Positions 1-4,635 of a stretch of DNA of 9,529 bases are shown piece by piece. The notes beneath the pieces are model-generated. The model was not told the DNA's origin. It ran no database searches and saw nothing but the letters and a program-made list of their open reading frames with translations. The stretch's first letter is position 1; every line of letters starts with the position of its first letter. Source of the DNA: SpSt-77 sp049972045 (GTDB taxonomy: Bacteria > Chloroflexota > Anaerolineae > B4-G1 > DUEL01); the NCBI GenBank assembly GCA_049972045.1, contig JBMFKS010000109.1:1-9529 (forward strand). The letters run 5' to 3'. The translations under genes and the position numbers were made by a program.

Positions 1-1027
1 CGGAGAAGGTCAGCGGGGGGAGCAGGCCCGCCCCGCCCGGCGGGGGGACCATTTCCAGCGCCTGTACGGGGGGCGAATCCAGCGCCTCCGCCAGGGTGCG
101 GACGGGCTCGCAGCAGGCGTCCACTCCGGCGAAGGCCCTCTCCCACTCCGCGCGGGTGCGGGTGCGGAAGAGCGCGCGCATCCCATCCCAGGTGGGGTTG
201 CCGGGGACGGCGGGCGCGAATTGCTGGTCCAACCACTCCTCCCGCCCCACAGCGCGGCAGAACGCGGCCCAGAACTCCGGCTCCAGCGCCGAGAGGGTCA
301 CGAACCCGTCCGCGGCCTCGTAGACGTTGTAGCAGACGACGCCGCCGGTCAGGGTGCTGGCGCCCCGGGCCATCGGTTGCCCGCCCTGCAGGTGGGAGAC
401 GGCGATGGGGAGCAGAGAGAGGGCCCCGCCCAGGAGCGACGCGTCCACCCGCTGCCCCCGGCCTGTCCGCTCCCGGTCCAGGAGCGCCAGGAGGATGCCG
501 ATGGCGGCCCAGAGCGCCCCCGCCAGGTCCGCCACCGGCGCGCCGGGGACGACCGGCGGCCCCCCGCGCGGCCCGGTCAGGTCCAGAAGCCCCGCCAGCC
601 CGATGTAGTTCAGGTCATGCCCGGCCCGCTCCCGGTAGGGGCCCCGGGGCCCGTAGCCGCTGAGCGCGCAGTAGACCAACCGGGGGTTGGCCTCTGCCAG
701 ACCAGCATACCCCAGGCCCAGCCGCTCCATCACCCCGGGCCGGAAACTCTCCAGCAGCACATCGGCGGTCTTCACCAGTCGCAGGAAGACGGCGCGGCCC
801 TCTTCGGCCTTGAGGTTCAGCGTCAGACTTTTCTTGCCCCGGTTGACGGCGTGGAAGAGGACGCTCTGGCCGTCCGGAGCCAATGGGGGGACGTAGCGAG
901 TCCAGTCGCCGCCGCCCGGCGGCTCCACCCGGATCACCTCCGCGCCGAAGTCGGCCAGGATGAGGGAACAATACGGGCCGGGCAGGAGACGGGAGAGGTC
1001 CAAAACGCGAAACGGCGAAAGTGGCAT
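1..1027 (-). CDS. Alpha-methylacyl-CoA racemase-like class III CoA-transferase (CaiB/BaiF family), 3' end outside window
   Basis: Family III enzymes either move CoA between carboxylic acids or, in the racemase branch, epimerise 2-methylacyl-CoA thioesters; they are cytosolic. The 342 visible codons open with a typical N-terminus (VLDLSRLLPGPYCSLILADF, residues 8-27), then NRGKKSL at 62-68, AGHDLNY at 135-141 and VADLAG at 165-170. His137 and Asp167 are 30 residues apart, like the catalytic His126/Asp156 of Mycobacterium tuberculosis MCR. ALEPEFW (247-253) supplies a Glu matching MCR Glu241, and DACCEPV (303-309) resembles DACVTPV of racemases. I therefore prefer a racemase over a true CoA-transferase, without certainty. 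The frame stays open to base 2; family length is about 360-390, so perhaps 20-45 residues are missing. The ATG at 1027 follows an AGGGGA site, and an in-frame stop lies just upstream. The gene is 55 bp after hisC and may be co-transcribed. Confidence 0.85.
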   Translation of the reverse strand, partial: MPLSPFRVLDLSRLLPGPYCSLILADFGAEVIRVEPPGGGDWTRYVPPLAPDGQSVLFHAVNRGKKSLTLNLKAEEGRAVFLRLVKTADVLLESFRPGVMERLGLGYAGLAEANPRLVYCALSGYGPRGPYRERAGHDLNYIGLAGLLDLTGPRGGPPVVPGAPVADLAGALWAAIGILLALLDRERTGRGQRVDASLLGGALSLLPIAVSHLQGGQPMARGASTLTGGVVCYNVYEAADGFVTLSALEPEFWAAFCRAVGREEWLDQQFAPAVPGNPTWDGMRALFRTRTRAEWERAFAGVDACCEPVRTLAEALDSPPVQALEMVPPPGGAGLLPPLTFS

Positions 1028-1070
1028 AGAGTCCCCTGATGTTCAAAACCGCGAAGGCACGGAGGAAATG

Positions 1071-1091
1071 AAAAATTAAAAATTAAAAATT
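1071..1091. repeat. 7-bp AT-rich tandem repeat (AAAAATT x3)
   Basis: Three perfect copies of AAAAATT lie between hisC and the CoA-transferase gene, a sharp AT island in GC-rich DNA. On the minus strand it supplies the final NF codons and TAA stop of hisC, with further in-frame TAAs behind it. It lies between two oppositely oriented CGAAGG-type elements (about 1050-1065 and 1094-1118). Confidence 0.85.
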
Positions 1092-2207
1092 AACCTTCGT
1101 GTCTTTGTGTCTTTGTGGTAAAAACTCCTCCAGCGCGGCCAGGAGGCGGTTGTTCTGGGCGGGGGTCCCGATGGTGATGCGCAGGAACTCCGGCAGGCCG
1201 TAGATGTCGCAGGGGCGGACGATGATGCCGCGCTCCAGCAGGCGCCGGGCCACCTCCGCCGCCCGGGGCCCCACCCGGACCAGGATGAAGTTGGTATGGC
1301 CAGGGATGCAATCCAGGCCCAGTTGCCGGAAGCCCCGGGAGAGGACCTGTCGCCCGTTGATGGTGGCGGCGATGGTCGCTTCCACGAAACCGTCGTCCTC
1401 CAGCGCGGCGATGCCCGCTGCCTGGGCCAGTCGGTTGACGGCGAAGGGTTCCTTCACCTTCAGGAGCGGCGCCAGAACCTCCGGCTGAGCCACGGCGTAG
1501 CCCAGGCGCACCCCCGCCAGGCCGTAGATTTTGGAGAACGTGCGGATGACCATCACGTTCTCCCGCCCTTCCCGGATGTAGGCCAGGGTGTCGGGGAAAT
1601 CGTCGGCCTGGACGAACTCGTAGTAGGCCTCGTCAAAGACGACCAGGACGTGGTCGGGGACGCGCGCCATGAAGGCCGCGACCTCGTCGGCGGTCACGAT
1701 CGTGCCGGTGGGGTTGTTGGGGTTGCAGACGAAGATGATTTTGGTCCGGTCGGTGATGGCATCGGCCATCCCCTCCAGGTCCAGCCGATAGTCCCGCAAG
1801 GGGACCGGCACCAGGTGGGCGCGCATGACGTGGGTGTAAATTTCGTAGAGAGGGAAGGAAGGTTGACCGACAATGACCTCATCCCCGTCGTCCAGGTAGG
1901 CCAGGCAGGTCTGGACGATGACGCCATCGGCGCCGTTGCCCACCGTCACCTGGTCGGGCTGAACGCCCAGGTGGCGGGCCAGGGCGTGGCGCAGGTCATA
2001 ACTATCGCCATCGGGATAGAGATGAAGGCGGGGGACCTCCTCCGCCAGGGCCCGCATGGCCCGGGGAGAAGGTCCCAGTGGGTTCTCGTTGGAGGCCAGT
2101 TTGATGACGTCGGTCAGGCCGTACTCCCGCTGCACTTCCTCAATGGGTTTGCCCGACACGTAGGGGCGGATGTCTGCCAGACCTCGTTGCGGCTGGACAG
2201 GGCTCAT
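1083..2207 (-). CDS. hisC: Histidinol-phosphate aminotransferase
   Basis: PLP-dependent fold-type I aminotransferase, 374 aa, usual length for HisC. It converts imidazole-acetol phosphate plus glutamate to histidinol phosphate plus 2-oxoglutarate in histidine synthesis; many homologues also act on aromatic amino acids. Visible motifs: SNENPLGPSP (39-48), the NGADG cofactor-phosphate loop (91-95), CNPNNPTGT (161-169), FDEAYYEF with Asp192 for the pyridine nitrogen and Tyr195 (191-198), FSKIYGLAGVRLGY with Schiff-base Lys226 (224-237), and substrate-carboxylate Arg343 in LRITIG. The ATG at 2207 follows a strong GGAGG at 4-5 nt spacing. No other his gene is in the window, so histidine biosynthesis is inferred from family, not context. 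The last nine or so residues (RHKDTKVNF) are encoded by a dispersed GACACGAAGG-type repeat and an AT-rich tandem repeat, so the native end was probably near LPQ. Confidence 0.93.
   Translation of the reverse strand: MSPVQPQRGLADIRPYVSGKPIEEVQREYGLTDVIKLASNENPLGPSPRAMRALAEEVPRLHLYPDGDSYDLRHALARHLGVQPDQVTVGNGADGVIVQTCLAYLDDGDEVIVGQPSFPLYEIYTHVMRAHLVPVPLRDYRLDLEGMADAITDRTKIIFVCNPNNPTGTIVTADEVAAFMARVPDHVLVVFDEAYYEFVQADDFPDTLAYIREGRENVMVIRTFSKIYGLAGVRLGYAVAQPEVLAPLLKVKEPFAVNRLAQAAGIAALEDDGFVEATIAATINGRQVLSRGFRQLGLDCIPGHTNFILVRVGPRAAEVARRLLERGIIVRPCDIYGLPEFLRITIGTPAQNNRLLAALEEFLPQRHKDTKVNF
1094..1118 (-). repeat. Dispersed GACACGAAGG-type repeat at the 3' end of hisC
   Basis: Read on the minus strand this is CCACAAAGACACAAAG followed by ACACGAAGG, a short AAAGACAC-type tandem. 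It is the same sequence style as the 22-bp tandem at 2749-2830, so one element family occurs at two places in this window. A related element in the opposite orientation, CGCGAAGGCACGGAGG, lies at 1050-1065. The element lies inside the hisC reading frame and encodes part of its C-terminal tail. Confidence 0.6.
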
Positions 2208-2310
2208 GGTTCCTCCGGTATGCAGGATGCAGGGGGCAGGATACAGGATGCAAGAAGCCGAAGCCCGATGTTAAAGACCAGCGAAAGCCCGATGCGAAAG
2301 GCTTTGAAAA

Positions 2311-2339
2311 TTTAGTTCAGACCCAGTGGGGTCAGTCAA
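2311..2339 (-). promoter_or_regulatory. Candidate hisC promoter with a small inverted repeat in the spacer
   Basis: On the minus strand TTGACT (2339-2334, 5 of 6 matches to the -35 consensus) is followed after 17 bp by ACTAAA (2316-2311), only a 3 of 6 match to the -10. The spacer contains a perfect 5-bp inverted repeat, GACCC-CACT-GGGTC (2333-2320), which could be an operator. The leader to the hisC ATG would be about 100 nt. The -10 is weak, so this is tentative. Confidence 0.3.
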
Positions 2340-2340
2340 T

Positions 2341-2363
2341 AGGACAAGGCTGAGCCTTGTCCT
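2341..2363. terminator. Perfect 10-bp hairpin upstream of hisC
   Basis: AGGACAAGGC, a TGA loop, then GCCTTGTCCT form a perfect 10-bp stem with a 3-nt loop. It lies between the metal-transporter operon and hisC, right next to the candidate hisC -35. Neither side has a long T tract, so it may be a factor-dependent or weak terminator, or another palindromic repeat, rather than a classical intrinsic terminator. Confidence 0.45.
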
Positions 2364-2378
2364 ACTATGCTGCTCCGA

Positions 2379-2393
2379 TAGCCCGAAGGGCTA
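2379..2393. repeat. Short perfect hairpin TAGCCC-GAA-GGGCTA
   Basis: A 6-bp perfect stem with a 3-nt loop at the left border of the first copy of the 78-bp repeat. The right arm overlaps the start of that repeat (from 2387). The second copy keeps only the right arm next to the N gap, so its left arm may be hidden in the gap. Confidence 0.5.
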
Positions 2394-2464
2394 CGCCCCG
2401 CCACGCGGCGAGCCCTCGGGCCGAGGCCGCTCGCGGCGTGGCCGACGGGGCTCGCCCCAAGGGG
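2387..2464. repeat. 78-bp structured GC-rich repeat, copy 1 (left of the gap)
   Basis: This 78-bp stretch recurs identically at 2564-2641. It is rich in self-complementarity. CCACGCGGCGAG (2401-2412) pairs with CTCGCGGCGTGG (2430-2441) with one mismatch, and encloses a small CTCGG-G-CCGAG hairpin (2415-2425). Alternatively GGCGAGCCC (2407-2415) pairs with GGGCTCGCC (2448-2456). It is open in several frames and gives Arg/Gly/Ala-rich translations, but no frame looks like a protein. The mutually exclusive folds suggest a REP-like intergenic element or structured RNA; which one is not known. Confidence 0.8.
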
Positions 2465-2465
2465 T

Positions 2466-2563
2466 NNNNNNNNNNNNNNNNNNNNNNNNNNNNNNNNNNN
2501 NNNNNNNNNNNNNNNNNNNNNNNNNNNNNNNNNNNNNNNNNNNNNNNNNNNNNNNNNNNNNNN
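2466..2563. other. Assembly gap (98 N)
   Basis: An unresolved run of 98 N lies between two identical 78-bp repeats. The sequence content and true length here are unknown. No gene can be called through it, although several frames appear open across the Ns. Confidence 0.99.
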
Positions 2564-2641
2564 AGGGCTACGCCCCGCCACGCGGCGAGCCCTCGGGCCG
2601 AGGCCGCTCGCGGCGTGGCCGACGGGGCTCGCCCCAAGGGG
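2564..2641. repeat. 78-bp structured GC-rich repeat, copy 2 (right of the gap)
   Basis: Base-for-base identical to 2387-2464. The copies first differ at the G run just past their right border: four G then T in copy 1 at the gap edge, five G then T here. Either the locus is a true tandem array or the two contig ends are the same sequence that was not merged. Confidence 0.8.
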
Positions 2642-2670
2642 GTGACGCCCGGCGCGCAGCGCCCACGAAG

Positions 2671-2687
2671 GCCGATTTCCCATCGGC
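2671..2687. repeat. Perfect 6-bp hairpin GCCGAT-TTCCC-ATCGGC
   Basis: A short perfect inverted repeat with a 5-nt loop in the gene-free region downstream of the metal-transporter genes. No T tract follows on either strand, so it is recorded as a palindrome rather than a terminator. Downstream on the plus strand (2729-2740) the minus strand reads TGTCATTGCGAG, which I recall as part of a widespread bacterial intergenic repeat; that link is uncertain. Confidence 0.4.
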
Positions 2688-2748
2688 GAAGTTTCTGACC
2701 AGCCAGAATGCGCCCCGCGCGATGGGGTACTCGCAATGACAGAGGGCC

Positions 2749-2830
2749 TCTTCGTGTCCTTCTTCGTGTCTCTTCGTGTCCTTCTTCGTGTCTCTTCGTG
2801 TCCTTCTTCGTGTCTCTTCGTGTCCTTCGT
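2749..2830 (-). repeat. 22-bp tandem repeat, about 3.7 copies
   Basis: On the plus strand each 22-bp unit is TCTTCGTGTCCT followed by TCTTCGTGTC. Full copies begin at 2749, 2771 and 2793, and a partial copy begins at 2815. The unit is itself two near-identical halves of 12 and 10 bp, so the basic motif is a roughly 11-bp GACACGAAGA element on the minus strand. The array lies directly after the metal-permease stop codon. It has the same character as the repeat inside the end of hisC (1094-1118). Its in-frame translation is low complexity and I do not call it coding. Confidence 0.9.
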
Positions 2831-2838
2831 GGATTTCC

Positions 2839-3666
2839 TCACGGGACCTGGCGGAGGCGGACGGTGCGCCGGGAGAAGAGAAAGGCCAGCAGGAAAATCC
2901 CGGTGCACACCAGGACCGTCGCCGGGCCGGAGGGGATGTTCAGGTAATACGAACCGTAGAGGCCGGCCACCGCGGAGAGGGTGCCGAAGAGCACGGCCAG
3001 GCCCATCATCGGTCCGATGCGCCGCACCAGCAGATAGGCCGTGGCCGGCGGGGTAATCAGCATCGCCACCACCAGTGCCACCCCGACCACCTGGAGAGAC
3101 GCCACAACGGTGACGGCCAACATCAGCAACAGGAGATACCGGAGGAGCGAGGTGGGCAGGCGCAAGACCGTCGCCAGCACCGGGTCAAACGAGATCAGCA
3201 CGAACTCTTTATGGAAGGCCATTGTCAGCAACAACACTCCGCCGCTCAGCAGGGCCGTCATCATCAGGTCGGTGGGGGAGACGCCCAGGACGTTGCCGAA
3301 CAGAAAATGGGTAAGGTCCACGGTGTAGGTGCGCACCATACTGAGCAGGACGATGCCCAGGGCGAAGGCGCCGGAGAAGACGATGCCGATGGCGGTATCT
3401 TCCCGGATGCGGTTCTGCAGATAGCCGATGGCAGCGGCGGCCAGCAGCCCGGCGGCCAGCGCGCCTGCGCTGAGGGGCCAGCGGGCCAGGTAGGCCACCG
3501 CCACGCCGGGCAGGATGGCGTGGGCCAGTGCGTCGCCGAAGAAGGCCATGCCCCTCAGCACCACGTAGGTCCCCAGCACCGCGCAGACCGCCCCGACCAG
3601 GATGGCCGCCAGGAGCCCCCGGAGCATAAACGGATACGTCAGCGGCTCCAATAGCCAGCCCATCAT
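2839..3666 (-). CDS. Metal ion ABC transporter permease, ABC-3 family (ZnuB/MntC-like)
   Basis: Integral membrane subunit of a Zn2+/Mn2+/Fe2+ importer, 275 aa, typical for the family. The protein is almost wholly hydrophobic, with about eight or nine predicted helices. Family signatures are visible: GDALAHAILPGVA (44-56), EDTAIGIVF with the coupling-type charged loop before it (90-98), FDPVLA (160-165) and the late GVALVVAMLITPPATA (195-210). The start is the first of two adjacent ATGs (3666); its A-T-G-A overlaps the stop of the ATPase gene by 4 bp, with a GGGGCGGAG site in front, so the two are translationally coupled. A longer in-frame extension to 3837 would run through the ATPase gene and is rejected. 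The metal cannot be decided from sequence alone. The gene is the last of its operon and is followed by the 22-bp repeat array. Confidence 0.9.
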   Translation of the reverse strand: MMGWLLEPLTYPFMLRGLLAAILVGAVCAVLGTYVVLRGMAFFGDALAHAILPGVAVAYLARWPLSAGALAAGLLAAAAIGYLQNRIREDTAIGIVFSGAFALGIVLLSMVRTYTVDLTHFLFGNVLGVSPTDLMMTALLSGGVLLLTMAFHKEFVLISFDPVLATVLRLPTSLLRYLLLLMLAVTVVASLQVVGVALVVAMLITPPATAYLLVRRIGPMMGLAVLFGTLSAVAGLYGSYYLNIPSGPATVLVCTGIFLLAFLFSRRTVRLRQVP

Positions 3667-4451
3667 CTCCGCCCCACCGAACAGTGTCCATCTCCCAGCA
3701 TCAGCGTTCCCTGTTCGTGCTCCCAGAGGGTCATTTGTCCACCGTACGCCCGCTGGAGGGTCACCGGGCAGAGGGCTTCCCCCGGCGGGCCGTAGGCGAT
3801 CACTTCGCCGTTGAGCAGGAGCACCCGGTCTGACCACTCCGCCGCCATCCGAAGATCATGGGTGGCCAGGAGGACGGTTACCCGTTGTTCCCGGAGGCGG
3901 TCCAGGAGTTGCAGGATGGCTCCTTCGCTGGCCGCGTCTACCCCCGTAAAGGGTTCATCCATCAGCAGCAGGGGGGCTTCCTGGGCCAGCGCGCGAGCGA
4001 TGAAAGTGCGCTGAACCTGCCCACCGGAGAGTTCTCCCAGCGGACGGCTGGCCAGTTCCGCCAGCCCCACCTGTTCCAGCGCCCAGCGGACGATCTCTTT
4101 GTCCCGGCGGGAGGGCCGCCGCAGCCATCCGATGTGACGGACCCGTCCCATCATCACCACGTCGTTCACCGTGACCGGGAAGGTGAGGTCCACATCCTCC
4201 CGCTGGGGGACATAGCCGACGGAGACCCGTTCCCGCTGAGGGTTGCAGCCGAGGACTTCCACCCGCCCGGACTCCAGGGGGAGCAGGCCGACGATGGCTT
4301 TGAAGAGGGTGGACTTTCCGGCGCCGTTGGGCCCGACGACGGCCACTCGCTCGCCGCCCAGGACGGTGAAGGTGGCGTTGCGAAGGGCCACCTGTCCGTT
4401 ATAGGCAGCGGTGACGTTTTCCACCCGCAGCACTTCGCAGAGCCCAGCCAT
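3663..4451 (-). CDS. Metal ion ABC transporter ATP-binding protein (ZnuC/MntB-like)
   Basis: Cytosolic ATPase subunit, 262 aa, that drives the permease encoded just downstream. All nucleotide-binding motifs are present: Walker A GPNGAGKS (40-47), Q-loop Gln83 in YVPQRE, signature LSGGQ (141-145), Walker B LLLMDEP (161-167) and H-loop His198 in ATHDL. The stretch FPVTVNDVVMMGR (91-103) is typical of the zinc/manganese branch. The ATG at 4451 is preceded by AGGAG about 6 nt away, and a good promoter lies 40-68 bp upstream. The last 15 residues (containing GDGHC) are a short extra tail whose role is unknown. No periplasmic or lipoprotein metal-binding gene adjoins it on either side. Family assignment is secure; the metal is inferred only as Zn, Mn or Fe. 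Confidence 0.92.
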   Translation of the reverse strand: MAGLCEVLRVENVTAAYNGQVALRNATFTVLGGERVAVVGPNGAGKSTLFKAIVGLLPLESGRVEVLGCNPQRERVSVGYVPQREDVDLTFPVTVNDVVMMGRVRHIGWLRRPSRRDKEIVRWALEQVGLAELASRPLGELSGGQVQRTFIARALAQEAPLLLMDEPFTGVDAASEGAILQLLDRLREQRVTVLLATHDLRMAAEWSDRVLLLNGEVIAYGPPGEALCPVTLQRAYGGQMTLWEHEQGTLMLGDGHCSVGRR

Positions 4452-4490
4452 TTTGTCTCCTGCCCGGTGAACTCATCCAACGGCTTACAC

Positions 4491-4519
4491 ATTATAGCGC
4501 GGGGGTGGGAAGATGCAAA
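4491..4519 (-). promoter_or_regulatory. Sigma70-type promoter for the metal ABC transporter genes
   Basis: On the minus strand a perfect TATAAT (4496-4491) is separated by exactly 17 bp from TTTGCA (4519-4514), which matches the -35 consensus at 4 of 6 positions. Transcription would start near 4484, leaving a leader of roughly 33 nt that contains the AGGAG site before the ATG at 4451. I see no convincing Fur/Zur/MntR-type palindrome over it, so metal control is not shown by the sequence. Confidence 0.75.
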
Positions 4520-4542
4520 CCGGGTATTTACCTCGTCCTTCC

Positions 4543-4586
4543 CTCCTCCCCTCTCCCGCCGTCTGCGGCGGCGAGAGAGGGGGGAG
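4543..4586. repeat. Long imperfect hairpin, CCGCC/GGCGG core
   Basis: A pyrimidine-rich arm (CTCCTCCCCTCTCCCGCC, 4543-4560) pairs with a purine-rich arm (4567-4586) around a GTCTGC loop, giving about 19 pairs with two bulges (near 4572 and 4578). It lies between the terminator-like hairpin at 4600-4620 and the metal-transporter promoter. It could add to termination or be another palindromic intergenic repeat. Confidence 0.55.
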
Positions 4587-4599
4587 AGATAGAAGGGGG

Positions 4600-4620
4600 G
4601 CGGCGGCTTTCGGCCGCCGC
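4600..4620 (-). terminator. Terminator-like hairpin after the hydrolase gene
   Basis: GCGGCGGC (4600-4607) and GCCGCCGC (4613-4620) form a perfect 8-bp GC-only stem with a 5-nt loop, starting 15 bp past the hydrolase stop codon. On the minus strand it is followed by CCCCCTTCTATCTCT, pyrimidine-rich but not a true U tract. It plausibly ends the nucleoside-transport operon before the separate metal-transporter promoter. Confidence 0.6.
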
Positions 4621-4635
4621 AAACCCCTCTTGATC

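Noticed and set aside
221..1039. 272-aa plus-strand open frame
   Set aside because: It lies antisense to the CoA-transferase gene, whose translation has clear family motifs; the Arg/Gly/Pro-rich translation shows none and is a high-GC artefact.
1296..2315. 339-aa plus-strand open frame
   Set aside because: Antisense shadow of hisC; no recognisable motifs and no credible ribosome-binding site.
2387..2641. CRISPR array at the N gap
   Set aside because: Only two 78-bp copies, far longer than CRISPR repeats, separated by unknown sequence, and no cas genes nearby.
2749..2830. CRISPR-like tandem repeat
   Set aside because: The units are directly adjacent with no unique spacers, so it is a simple tandem repeat.
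2336..2908. Open frames on both strands running across the N gap
   Set aside because: They are open only because repeats and Ns lack stops; translations are Arg/Ala/Gly-rich repeats without protein-family features.
2776..3654. 292-aa plus-strand open frame starting in the 22-bp repeat
   Set aside because: Low-complexity Gln/His-rich shadow of the metal permease gene, beginning inside a tandem repeat.
3667..3837. N-terminal extension of the metal permease
   Set aside because: It would overlap the ATPase gene by 171 bp; the ATGA overlap start at 3666 is typical for this operon type.
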